64,000 nt of DNA, taken from assembly GCF_921293095.1 (NCBI RefSeq), contig NC_060247.1:116579111-116643110 (forward strand), in the 5' to 3' direction. This DNA is from Ischnura elegans (lineage: Eukaryota; Arthropoda; Insecta; Odonata; Coenagrionidae). Position 1 is the stretch's first letter, and each line of letters opens with the position of its first letter. Under the pieces are notes generated by a model, which saw only the letters and a list, made by a program, of their open reading frames with translations, did not search any database and was not told the DNA's origin. Shown here piece by piece: positions 10,332 through 22,400 of the stretch. The position numbers and the translations under genes are program-made.

Positions 10332-13101
10332 GTAGAGAGTGATTTTGATAGTGCCATACGGAGTAAAATCAAGTTGAACAATGGCTGAAAATATGAATGC
10401 GGAGAGAAAAATAAATATTTTATCAAGGACGAGGAAAAACCTAGAAAGGAAATCGAAAGTGATCTATTGCTGTAAAAATAGAGACCGTCTAAGCAATTGC
10501 GCGCTAGGTTTGAGCTCACGACGCCGACAACCCGCTATTATTTTGAATAAGGACAAGGATAAAACGTCAGTGACATCAGCCAAGTGGTCAACACGTACGC
10601 TAAGTTCATTGCTGAAAAAAAACGGAAAGACCTCTAATTACTTTGATTTATCATAAACGGTGATATGATGTTTCTCTATCACAGGCAGTCACATGTGCAA
10701 AAGTAGTGGCTTTATCTCAATCCATAAAAGAAGATGAGGGTGGTGATTGGTCCCATACATTTCACGGAAGCTCTGGTTGGTTGCAGAATTTTAAGCAAAA
10801 TCTAAAACATTGAAAGTGGCTCCTTTCCCCCTCAACTAGTTTTTAATGTTGACGAGCCGGGATTGTTCTGAAATAGAATGCCATCTCGTTTTCTTCATTT
10901 TTCCCCTTAGTCAGGTTTAATGGCATTTTAAAACAGTTCCACGTTGTTGATTTGTGATATAACCTCGGGGGAATTCAAATTAAAGCCAGTTGTGGTTTTT
11001 CATTATCAAACTCCGCCAGCAATGAAAGGGAAATTATACTAGAATCGCATTTTATCGAGTGATAGTCTTTGTACTGCCAAACGGCTTATGTTTGACATGA
11101 GAAATAAATCAGATATAGCAAGGTAAAAAAGTTCTTACCACTGTGCACGCTCGGTATTACGACAGATATTTCTCGAGGGTGATCCATTTTTGAGCAAGCA
11201 TTAACTAGCATGTTTTATATTATCTGTTTATTTAACAAAAAATAAAAGATGTGTCATATCTACAACACCTAAAGGCAGTCATGTCCTAGCAAATACGTGA
11301 TTAATGGCCTTGAGTACGCTCTGCGCGATCCCATTTTACGTTCCTCTTGAGGCCCAGTGGATGAGGAATGGGAGGAAGATGACACTGGGAGAGGGAAGTA
11401 GTTCCCACCGTCCTCTTTCGCTGGATTCGTCGCTAATAGGCTACGCCTTATATGTGGGAACTTTTATAATAGTAAATCCCCCTCCATCTTTTCCCGTGTT
11501 GGGTCTGAAAGTGGAAAGTGCAGCCACGTTGTAGTTATGTCGGCGCCCTAAATTTGACTTTAGACTTATGGAAAGCTAGAGCAACGTTACCTGTCGCTGT
11601 ATGCTATACGGCATTGTATAAATTAACAATCAGACTTAGGTTAGCGAGCGAGGTCTCAGCACCGCCGAATAACCAACTGTAAAAAAATGTGTACAAGCAT
11701 TAAGTAATATGTATTTTAAATATCGTCGCAATCACTCTCCAAAAAAACTCTCTAGGTCGTTTTACACGGGACACGTATAAGCAAGGGGGCGACATGTCCA
11801 TAAGTATAATACGTATAGGTTTTGATACATCAGTGCCATCCTTGCCAGTGGTCCAAGGCTGCCGCGAAGTGTGAATGCACATCTCGGCGCGCGTTCCATA
11901 CTTTTTTTGGCGCGTCACGATAGGGCGTGCTATTCAGGCTTAATAATGCTACTAAAATTGCGAGAAACTTAAAAGCAATGAATGTAGGAAAATCATCCTG
12001 ATGAACTTCCCCAGGTAACTAAACTAGTAACCATAATACAAGATTAATGTACAAAGTCAACTGGCGATCTTGTGGTTGGTAAGAATAATGATCTCCGAAA
12101 CTTACTTCAGTGGACATTGGATTTATTGATACAATAACTGGTATAAGAAATACATCAATAACAATTTGAATATGACATACTAGAGATGAAATCTGTGGAA
12201 GTGAACAATTCTACAAGCACATGGGATACACAGCAATTCATCACTTTACACGACACAATTTTGACTGCGCCTTCGTACACAAATCAGATTGTGCTAGTAC
12301 CTAGGGGGCGACATATCTGCGATATACCGTATAGAAAACCTCTTTTGTTTTGATTTTTTTCGGAGCCCCAGTGGTCCAACCATAGAGGCTATGATCCAGC
12401 AAAAATTTATTCTTTGGGCATGTATTACTATTTATTTTCATCGTACCTTTCGCGAAAAATGCCTAAAGGTATTATTTAATGAGTTAAAAGCAAAAATTTG
12501 TCGTTGCCCCGTAGGACTCTGTGTAATAGCAGGGCAGCGCATCATGGCTAAATGCGCAATTTGGCCACGCCCCCTGGCTTCACTTCCCGCTATTGGAAAG
12601 GATAGGGCGCGCCCCCTCCAGTAACCTCTATGGGTCCAACTGCCAACCCAACATAGTGGCGCTGGTGTTGCCTGTCTTTCTGGGCAGTAATGAGCTAGGG
12701 GCTGCCAAATTGAAATTCGCTGTAAGCAAAGGTGATATTAAGGCTTATTGATAGTTATTAGTGTTAACTGCAGACTTTTTTATTGCTTATACGCTTAGGA
12801 GGCTACGCTAAGCGTATACGCTTAGGAGGCTATAACAGAACTATATAGGAACCTATAGGTTCGCCTACGCATATAGGTTCGCTTTCATGAGAACAGTCCT
12901 CGCGAAGAATAGTGCAGGAATGCCCTCCAGACGCATTCATGAAAACGTACCTTTAATGGTTGAATAATTGTGGTAATCATCTGCCTAAAAATTAGTATTT
13001 TTTTAATATTCGATGAAAAGGCAACGTGGATTTTGCCCTCTTGCAAGTATGGCGTAGTTGTCTATGCTTCTGTGTGATAATCCCTCCCCTCCATCTTGCA
13101 G
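10332..13101. other. Intron, mostly unrecognised
   Basis: No exon or known element is found. A GGGGGCGACAT motif recurs near 11787 and 12305, and TTTACACGGGACACG at about 11760 resembles transposon ends, but no pair could be defined. At 12788-12890 there are short local repeats: ACGCTTAGGAGGCTA occurs twice around an AGCGTATACGCT palindrome, and ATAGGTTCGC occurs twice. The stretch ends in a good acceptor (CCCTCCATCTTGCAG). Confidence 0.5.
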
Positions 13102-13229
13102 CTGGTGAGTTCAGCTGTGGTAAACGCTGCATACCGATGATGTGGCGCTGTGATGGCGAAGCAGACTGCGTTGATGGCTCCGATGAATCAGACTGCAAGA
13201 AAAACACCTGCCAATCATGGCAGTTCACG
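13102..13229 (+). CDS. SORL1-like exon: LDLR class A repeat
   Basis: This exon completes the module begun in 6863-6997: (CKP)[16 protein letters not shown], then [15 protein letters not shown]. It starts the next module with CQSWQFT. It runs from phase 1 to phase 0 with donor GTGAGA. The following exon at 26130 begins with TGC (Cys) in phase 0, giving the canonical CQSWQFTCQNKNC. Cysteines and the acidic calcium site are intact. The 12.9-kb intron that follows holds a piggyBac and a large inverted-repeat element. Confidence 0.9.
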
Positions 13230-13507
13230 GTGAGACAGAATGCAGATGGAGTTGATTGTCTTGTGTTGTGAGCTTGAGTGTTGCATGCTCATTTGTTTCA
13301 GAAGGCTGAATGCATTGCCAAATTATTCGCAGGAGTGTATTGATTGTACCCAGAGGTGTAATTATCACACTTGAGTGTAACTTAAATTGTAGAATATGTT
13401 AAAAAATCAATTTCCCAGATAGCACAAAGTAAGATCGTTTTATGTTTCTTATGGTTTTCTTACGGAAAAAAAGTGACGAGCAGCTTATCGTAAGACAAGG
13501 GACTTAA

Positions 13508-16454
13508 CCCATTTCTTCCCAACGTTGCGTGAACGCAACGCAAACTTTGCGATTTTTTTTCTCCGTATTTGTTGTTGATAAATAGTTAATATTTTTAACA
13601 TAGGTAGTTCAATGCTTTTTAAAACGTTATAAATTTTTTTACGGAAGAAATTTAATAACTTTTGTTTTTACAATGACCTTTTCATTTATATGTAAGTCGT
13701 TTTTCAGGGCTATCTTCTAAGTTTACATATTATGTTAAATCTGAGGCACTCAATGACTATATCTCTCTGCAAATACAATGATGCATTTGTATTCTAGGCC
13801 ATTGCAACAATTTGGGTGAATTTGACTTAGTGGTTTTTAAATTAATTAAGAATAAAGGAAGTGTTGCGTTCACGCAACGTTGGGAGAACCCCGGTAATCT
13901 AGGTTAACGGCGCGCCGCGGCGGTAGTCGTTTAGTGTGTTTCTTTTTCGACTGAAAAATTAAATGCTTATCAAGAATATGTTACCTTTTTTATGGTGAAA
14001 CTTTAGTTTTAGGCAATTGCACTGTATTTTAGTCCTAAATATATACCTACATAAGTGTTGAAGGGTCCTTAAACTAGGATGTTTGGCAGGTGGTGAGTTT
14101 TCACCGAGTTGTGACTGTTTGATGTTTTTAACTTCACGTATCGAGCAAGATTATATCAGCGTTTACTTGCGCTAAAGTGGGAATTTACTGTGACCTACAC
14201 TAAAAAGTGCATAAAAACTTTGCTATAGAGTTGTCCAGAAAAATGTCCAGATTTCTGCAGCGTCTGCAATTCCAAGATATACTGGCATCCTAAGGTAAGA
14301 ACGATCTGCTTACCACAGTTGACGCAAGTATGCTAAAAGCAAGTGAGTATGTGAGGGTTAGCAAATAGATGGTAAAGTCGTATTTACGTGGTGCTTTTGA
14401 CTAGGATTCAAAGGGAAGGTAGTGGGAGGGTAAAATGCGTAGTTAGGCTGGGCGGGGATATCCCGGCACCAATGGGTCTCCGTGCACAGCGGGGGTTGGC
14501 GAGTGAACAAAATGAACGGAGAGATAAGAGGGATCACACTATCGCAGTATTTTCTGAGAAATTCATGCCCACTGGCCGCTGACGATAATGAGCTGGTAAG
14601 GCTCCAAATGAGGGCGCAGGCCATTTTGAAAGAAATGTTTTGAGAACTATGAGTGACGATGAATGCACTGGGATTCCAAGAAAAATATTTCTTGGTATAT
14701 TGACTCAGGTAAAGGGCTTTATAGGTATTACGGTATCTAGAAGGGGCAATGTTCTGTTCCATCTGCTGTTACTATATCTGTGGTTGTCTGTTGAACAATT
14801 GTTCCCTCCAAATGACCTGAACCCACATTTGCAGCCTGAGTTGCTCACTATCGCCAGTGATCATAGTGCGTGAAATTCTCAGAAAATATTACAATAGTGT
14901 GGTATTTCTTCCGTTCTGATGTTTAGTGGTTATCACACCTTAGCTACAAAATATTACTGGAGTAAGGACGCTGATAAAGGCGTTCCTCTTGTGCGTCAAA
15001 CGATGTCCCGGAAGCGTTTTGTTGAACCTAAAATGTTCATACGCCTGGTTGGTAACTGAAGTTTGGACAAGGGGGATAAGTTTTCTAAGATACGTCCATA
15101 CTTTGCGAGCTCAACCAAATATTTCTACGGTTTGATGCAATTTCTCATAAATTATCTTTTGACGAGAAGATAATGCCATATTTTGGCCGCCATTCCGTTA
15201 AAATGTTTATAAGAGGAAAACCAGTAAGATTTGGGGTTAATTTGTGGAGAATGATATCTTCTTTGGGAAAATTTTCAGTCTATGGATGAGTATCTGAAAA
15301 AACTGATACCTCTTTGAGTTTAGTGGAAAGGGTTGTAGTTGGCCTGGCAAAAGTTATTGAAGTTGCAAGGTATCACTTATTGTATTTTGAAAATAATTTC
15401 AAGTTATTTTTTACTGATACTTTTGTCTCAAATGGGATTTTTCCCAATTATGACTAAAGAATCCCTTGTAGTGTGAGAGAAAACAGAGTCGCAAGTTGCC
15501 TTCCTCGCATTCAAAAGGAACTGTCCAAGGGAAAGTAAGGTTGTTTTGATTGTATGATCGGCAAAAAAGAATGCGTTATTCTTTGAGTTGGCTTGATATG
15601 TAACTTAATGTATTAAGAATTTCGGTATATTGGATCCATTTGTAAATTTGAAGCTGTAATTGGATCAATCATCAGTCAGGCATATTTTTGTTCAGAAATA
15701 GTGTTATGTTTCCTCAAGAAAAAAGAAAACAGTGAAGGAGAAATTACTCATTTTCAATAGCAGACACTTTGTTACTTTCGCGATATAAAAATTCCTATTA
15801 TTTGACCGGTTGCTTAATATTTTCTGTACTTTATAATGGTGTAACAGCCGAAACCGGTCAAATATTATACATTTTTATAAATACCTTGTGGGTGACATAT
15901 TGTCTGTTATTGATAATATGGAGCCTTCCACCACGTACAAGCTTCAAGTTTCGATTTAGGCAACTACCCTTATAGTAACTAAAATTGCCATAATATAGGA
16001 CATAACGGAATAAATAGTTAGCGAAACGCAGAAAGGAAAGACAAGTTTGGCCACAATATTGATCGTGACGAAAACATTCACGATGAAGATGCCGAGTTTG
16101 TAGCAGCCAGAAAATTAGTGATTACCAAAAGTGTAATATTCATCTACATACTGATTGCTCTTCTAAATTTCATGAACAATACAAAGTTTAATCAATATTT
16201 TCGGTTAATTATATGTTTGGGTTATAATCAAAAAGAATTTTTGCAAAAAGAAAAGAGTTCCGAAAAAAAGGCAAAACGGCTCATTTGACCAGGGGAACTC
16301 CCAACGTTGCGTATACGCAACGTTTCACCAACGGCAAACTAAAGACAATAAAAATATAAAAATCGATAATTTGCCTTATTTAAGTCTGTTTTATTGCTAA
16401 TTTATCAAAATATTTGGAATTTTTAAGTTATTAACATGCTTGGGATTTAATGGG
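13508..16454 (+). mobile_element. piggyBac-type transposon, degenerate
   Basis: TTAA flanks both sides (13504-13507 and 16455-16458). The terminal bases are CCCATT on the left and AATGGG on the right. Just inside the left end is CCCAACGTTGCGTGAACGCA; its inverted form is at 13864-13887 and a close relative, CCCAACGTTGCGTATACGCA, is at 16308. TTAA duplications and CCC/GGG ends are hallmarks of piggyBac. A plus-strand transposase remnant confirms it. At 2.95 kb it is close to full length, but its reading frame is shattered. Confidence 0.88.
15000..15580 (+). pseudogene. piggyBac transposase remnant
   Basis: In changing frames one reads MSRKRFVEPKMFIRLVGN, then DKFSKIRPYF. Around 15152-15240 comes LSFDEKIMPYFGRHSVKM and RGKPVRFGVNLW, the strongly conserved block around the first catalytic aspartate of piggyBac transposases (codon at 15161). 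Further on are YHLLYFENNFKLFFTDTF, GIFPN and ENRVASCLPRIQKE, matching the region of the second aspartate and the downstream VRKNR...LPK segment. The aspartate of the usual FDNFF motif is replaced (YFENNF). Several frameshifts and stops prevent any function. Confidence 0.82.
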
Positions 16455-16766
16455 TTAAATGAGGCGAGGATAAGATTTTATGAAAGAATAGGTTAGGAAT
16501 GCCGTCAAATATCCTCAGATTAACATGAGTCGCTTTTGTTGAAGCGCCAAAGACGGCAGAACAGCTAACTAAACATTCTTCGCTGCTCAGCTCAACATGA
16601 ATTTAAAGGCTACGGGTGGAATTCAGGGAGTATTTATAAAAGGTTAACAACTAATGACATATTTACCCGAAAATGGAAAAAAAGATTAACAACCACCAGT
16701 GACTGGCTGGTGAGGATGAAAAGCATAAATACAAGTACCTTTTCTTTGTGGTTGAAGGAAAAACAA
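16455..16766. other. Short intronic stretch, nothing recognised
   Basis: This lies between the piggyBac right flank and a tRNA-like segment. I see no coding or structural feature. Confidence 0.5.
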
Positions 16767-16836
16767 TGCATCCGGGAGAATCGAACGTGTGATACCCACA
16801 TCAACGTTCATGTATGCTAAGCATTACACCGCGGCA
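16767..16836 (-). ncRNA. tRNA-derived SINE head or tRNA relic
   Basis: Reading the minus strand, GGTGTAATGCTTAGCAT resembles a tRNA A box and D arm, and about 25 bases later CGTTCGATTCTCCC matches the B box and T arm. The two end sequences (TGCCGCG and CGGATGCA) pair only partly, so a working tRNA is unlikely. This is most likely the polymerase III promoter head of a SINE or a dead tRNA copy. No clear tail could be assigned. Confidence 0.5.
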
Positions 16837-19410
16837 TCTGTTAAGAAGATGAGGTGTAGGTACCACTTTGAACCAATTACATATATAGAAAACCTTAGCT
16901 ACTGCTTGCATGAACTAAACTGAAATTATTCAAGGTCCACACAATCTAAAATTCATGAATTTTAATTTATTGTTTGATAAACTGATGAATAAAATACGCA
17001 TATTAGATATTCCTTGCCGGCATTATACATTATACGTCGCTATTCGTGTGAAATTTTGTACCTTTTTTTTCGACCGTGGTTTCGCCATCATTTCATGAAT
17101 ATGAATAATTTTCAAATTATAGCTGTATGATGTTATTTCTCCTCGTAATATAAAGCGCCAAGAATAAAAACATTAATCTTATACTTAAATGCCTTGGTGA
17201 ATACTCAAAAACGATGCAATAATAACAACATCTGCGGAAGTGCTGAAATATTGTCCTTCATTTCGTCATTTCTTTGATGTTTGTCAGCCTGGCCTTAAGG
17301 AACCCATAAGAAAAGGTCAACAAGCTAACATATAAGCGCATTCCTTATTTCTTCCTTTCGCCTTATCTCGATGGCTTATAATGTGCTGGCTGGGTTACCA
17401 GGTCAAGACAAGTAGGTTTGTTCTGTAGAAATCACAAATATTTAATTTTCATTAACTTTAGAGAATAGTAATAAATAGTATTGATTCAGTTAAATCTCAA
17501 ATAGCCAGCTCCCTTTTATGTGGTTTGCATTTTTTACTGTATTTTATCCTGTCTACTCCAAATTTATAATAACATTCCGAAGGCAATAATGATATTACTC
17601 TCTAAACAGCTGATGTTTCCCAATAGAGGATATCTGAATGTAAGTATCCTATCAATTTATATAGCGTAAACATACATAAAATATGAACGATGCGTTAATA
17701 TGAAGTTTTTATTGTTACGAATTAGAGTCACGGTCTGGGAAAAAGGGATATTTTAACATGTATAACAAAAACATATGTATGAAAATTTTGAAATTATGAA
17801 ATTACTTACCTAATTCGTGGTTGCAACAGCATTGAAAGAACATTGTTACAAAAAATGATCCTCCCGCTAAGTTCTCTGAGACTCAAGTGCATTACGAAGA
17901 AATTATTTTAAGGTGCATCTTGTTCAGATGTTTTTCAAGTTCATCATGTGCAGCCAAGTTCCTCGTTGAATATGTCCGATTGCCAAAGGAGAGGGGGTAA
18001 AAGGAAGGATGGGGTTTGGGCTATGGGAATTAGAAAAATTGAAGGTTGTGGTAGAAACGGTCTTCTTATTGGCCTCTTGAGAGGAAAGGAGGAAGAAGGG
18101 TTCTAGGATGATGGGATCACGTGCACATTCACCTTTCTCCCCCCATTACACTCCGGAGACACTAAAAAAAAACCCTTTCTCCAACAATTACAACTTTATG
18201 ACACCAAACCCTATCCTTTCTCTAACCACCCCTCTTCTATAGCAGTAGGATATATTTAAATAAGAACTTGAGTGCACATGATACTCTTGGAAACTTTGTA
18301 CTAACAACCAAATGCATCGCATGACAATAAATTCAGCGGAAATATTGCTATGTCTTATTCAACAAATAATAGTAACTTCCACGGCATCATATCACATATC
18401 ATGCAAGGCACCAGAAGTGTCTGTCTTGAGAGGGTGAATTATTATATTGAATCCATGAATGTGATCAACTTGAACCACTGATGGTTACTGTGGATAAATG
18501 GGAATTTTATGAGAAAAATTTAACACACACTGGGGATCTCATTAGGATCAAATGGGTTTTTATTGAGTCAAAGGCATTTTAGCGAATAAAGAGAATGCAT
18601 CTTTCTCTGCTCCTCTTGGATTGAGTGATGCGCGCATCAGTGCGATTCAATTCCATAAACTATCTAAATATGTCTCATAAAATATCTCATCATGTGAGCA
18701 GGAAAGTGAGTCAAGTGACAAAGATGAAGCAGCCGGATGAACAGTATACCCTGCTGCTCGTATTGCGGCCAGAAGCAACTCGTGGTTCAATGAAAAAGAA
18801 TACATTGGTGTAGTAAGAATCAGAATGGAAAAAGGATGTTTCCATCTAGTAGGCTTTTTTTTACCCAATCGCTTCACTTTGTTGATGAAGTCTATTCTGT
18901 GGTCAACTTTCTGACAGCTTTCATAATGCTCAGACAGTCATTTTTCATGCCTGCAATAAACGTCAACAAAGTGTAGTTTTAGCTGTCTCAAATCATAGAC
19001 GCAGAGGTCAAAAAGTTTCACCTCTTGCCATCGTTCTTTAATCTAGATTTCTTCTCAGCCTGCAGAATATTTTTGATGATAGGCCGCTTTACTAAGCAGC
19101 CATTATCACTATCTGTGCAACGGAGCATGGATACTTCAGAAAAAAAATTGCCAATGATTTTCCCATCTTGCATTAGAATGCTTTTCATATCTGAAGAGAA
19201 TGGGAATGAATTTGTGTAAGTAACCGAAAACATCTGCACTGTTATTATTTTATGGAAAATACATCAACTATTTATTCTCAGTCAATGTTTTTGTGATTCC
19301 TATTAATTTCCCGAAGTCTTGCACTTATTATTAGCCATATTCTACGTATCTTTTCTCCAATGGCATCAAATTCCATTTTACTTTGTCTATTTCTTTCATT
19401 ATCAATTCAT
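16837..19410. other. Intron, nothing recognised
   Basis: AT-rich DNA without recognisable coding sequence or repeat structure. Short open frames at 18625-18877 and 19018-19239 overlap on opposite strands and look like chance. Confidence 0.5.
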
Positions 19411-19416
19411 GCCTGC

Positions 19417-22400
19417 TAGTGTTGCCGCGAGACTCGAGACGAGACCGTTGGGTAGAATTCAAGACGAGACCACTTTTTGACGAGACGAGACGATACCACT
19501 TCCACGAGACTTTCGCAAGTCTCGATATACAGATATATGTCCTTACTTGGTATTTGGTATAGCTTTATCCCGAAAACTAAGTCCTTCTGTTAAGACAAGT
19601 AACTTTTACGTTATTATTACGTATTAAACTTAAAATATGATTCAATAATAACTTCTAGATAAATTATCTAACTATAAAAAAAGAATTTCTGCCGAAAGAT
19701 CAATTTCTGAATGCATAAGCGTGGCTTCTGGAGCCATGTTAGGGAGTGTTAATTGCTGACTACATTTCCTTGTTTCCTGCGATAATAACCTTGGGAAATT
19801 CATCCAGCAAAACTTGAGCTATTTTCCAAAGTGGAAATTTTCAGTGCTTACTCCTACGACAAAAATATCTTGGATAATACTCGCATATGTGTAAAGTATC
19901 GCTCAGCGGCACTTGCAATCCTTCTTATAGTTTGGTTAATAGGGGAAAATGATGGCCCATTTCAATTGCACAGAGCACATTACCTCGGCAGAAAGACGGA
20001 TGATAGTTGAAATAACTATGTACCTCTTCCTGTATAATATATCCTCCGAGGTTAGTGAGGATATGTAGCAGAATGTCGCTAAATTGTGTTGAGGATGTTA
20101 CAATTAAAAAGGATAGCTAGAATCGACTTTCCTTTGACTTATTTTGCTAGCCAAAGGTTCATTTAATCAAAGGTCAATAAAGGATCATCTAACCGGCATT
20201 TATTCATCAATCACTCCTAACTCCATTCATCATATTTTCTCGAGAAGCACTAATTAGGGGAGAGCAATCTTATTTCAGTAGCACCCAGTCCATTCTAAAA
20301 GGGGACAAAAACCTCTAGAAAAAATCTATTTACAAATTTGTGCGAAAATTCTGAGAGGAAAAATCAATCTCCCTAACCGGGATTTGAACCCAGAGTCCTC
20401 GATTTGAGGCCTAGTTCTTTAACCTCTCAACACCTTCATGTGTTTCTTCAACTGTACTATCTTGAAAACTGCTGCCCATTTTGCTTGTGAGACGTCAAGA
20501 ATGGTCAGCTTCTTCAGCTTGATATACGATATCTTCCAAGGAGCGGTCTGGCAAGGTCGGCTGGTCGGCGATCGCCGAGGGCCCCGAGCTCAGGGGTCCC
20601 CCAGAGTCCTCTGGATCGTCGATAATGTCAATGTGTTAACCCTCATGACGCTATGAGGGTGTTGTGTAGAGAACTGCCATCAAGAGGACTCTGGGGGCCC
20701 CGAGCTTAGGGGGGCCACACAACGCTCGCGTATAATATGAATCGGCCTAATCGCGTCTCTTCTCCCTCTTCTGTCCCACGCTTAGGCCAAATACGACGAC
20801 GAGTTCGTGTGAATCTCCCTCGTGAGATGAGACCACGGGGGCAATCAGTGGCAACCTCAAGTGCGACCGTGCATATGTCAGTATATTTTGGGGACCACTA
20901 CGGATAATGTGACATTCCATTTTTTCCCTAGTCCGCTCTTCCAAAAGCCTCCAGTTCCCTAGCGAAACCCGATATCCCCGGAGGTGTTTCTGGGTAGTCG
21001 ATAACCCAATTCATTCACCGAGAAAAATGTAGTTACACACATCTCTTGTATGTTTTTCTGACAAAGGGTACCGTGGGAATCAGTGCCAAGTAGTTCTTCC
21101 AGGACTGGAAGTAAGGAAGGGAGCGTTGTTGGAGGGGAGAAGCTGGGCGCACACAAATATTCTGTGTTTTTCCTCACCTAGATCGCGAAATTATTAGTAC
21201 ACCGTAGTAGTTCAGCGAATGCTGGTCTGGTTAGTGAGAGAGTTTCATCCTCTTTGAAACGTTAATATGAAACGTGTTTACAGAAGCGGTGCACTGAAAA
21301 GAAATGAGAAGGAGAAAAAACTTTTATGTAAATAACATCTCAAAAATTTTCAGTGATTGGCTGAAAAAGAGCAGTGGTTCCTGTATCGATTTACTACACA
21401 ATGAGAGTTTAAATTTAAGTTCAGGCATGTTGTAAAATTTTCGTGTTTTCATATTATAATAAAAAAACCGCCTTGTGAAGCGCTTCGAGTCAAATTTCCG
21501 TGCAGTTCATTCTTCTCTCAACAATTGCGTTTATTTTTTAGTTCGTTTTTTACGCGTAGTTTAATTTTTTGTGCGCTTAGTTTCTATTTTCAATATGCGT
21601 ATTGTGCCAAACGCCAAGGAGCGAAACGATCTACTATTTCACAACCTACAGTGATACGCCTGATACCATAGGCGGATCTAAGTTTGGACCAAAGGGTAGG
21701 GGACTGGGCGTCTGGGGAATATCCTTCCTGCTTATTTGGGATTTTTAAGACTCAAAGACAGCAGTTTTTGGAAAATTATTTGATAAATAAACACACTACC
21801 GTGCACGTGTAGTTGGCCGTTTTATCAATAAAAGTTTTATAGTGGTCATCTACATCTGCATACTACCCCGCGAGCTGCCTCAATAGGCGTGTGGCGGGGG
21901 ATGTCGGGAAACCCGCCGTATTCATACGAAAATCTATTCATATGCAATGTTCTAACGAATTTAAGCTTAGCATTTATTTAAGTCCTTTGTCGTGCGTGGG
22001 AGATAACGAATCCCTGCACCTATCCGTTCGCCTAAATATCTCCATTATTTTATCGTTTTTATCGTACCTGAAAAATAAGTGGGGTTCTAATATGATCTCC
22101 GTGTCGCTCTTGAAGATATCCATACCCAATTACTCAAGCTATCTAAGCCTAGCGCGCAGCCTCCGAGTCTCTAGCGGCTCCCAACCCAATTCGTTTGTCA
22201 TCTGTGTAAAGGCCGCTTTACACGGTGAATTTTCATTGGTTATTCGAACTAAATTCATTCGCCGATAGCGATATGCACGGTGAATGATTTAGGCGAATTT
22301 TATGCGCAGAAATGGTGCACACTGCTGCTACTATCGATAGTGTATTTCGATTCCAATGATATTTCCGACCGTTTCTGACCACATGATTTGCTTTTGAAGT

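Noticed and set aside
12788..12890. Regular short repeats, considered as a CRISPR-like array
   Set aside because: Only two units each of two different short motifs, no constant spacers, and a eukaryotic context.
14358..14762. 134-codon open frame on the minus strand
   Set aside because: It lies antisense inside the piggyBac relic, has no domain-like features and no homologue I recognise; it is a chance frame.
16767..16836. Functional tRNA gene
   Set aside because: A and B boxes are present but the acceptor stem does not pair properly; treated as tRNA-derived.
21850..22270. Plus-strand 125-codon frame at 21891-22268, and a known repeat starting CTACATCTGCATACTACCCC
   Set aside because: The frame is not protein-like. 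I suspect a widespread arthropod repeat but cannot define its borders or name it, so it is only mentioned here.
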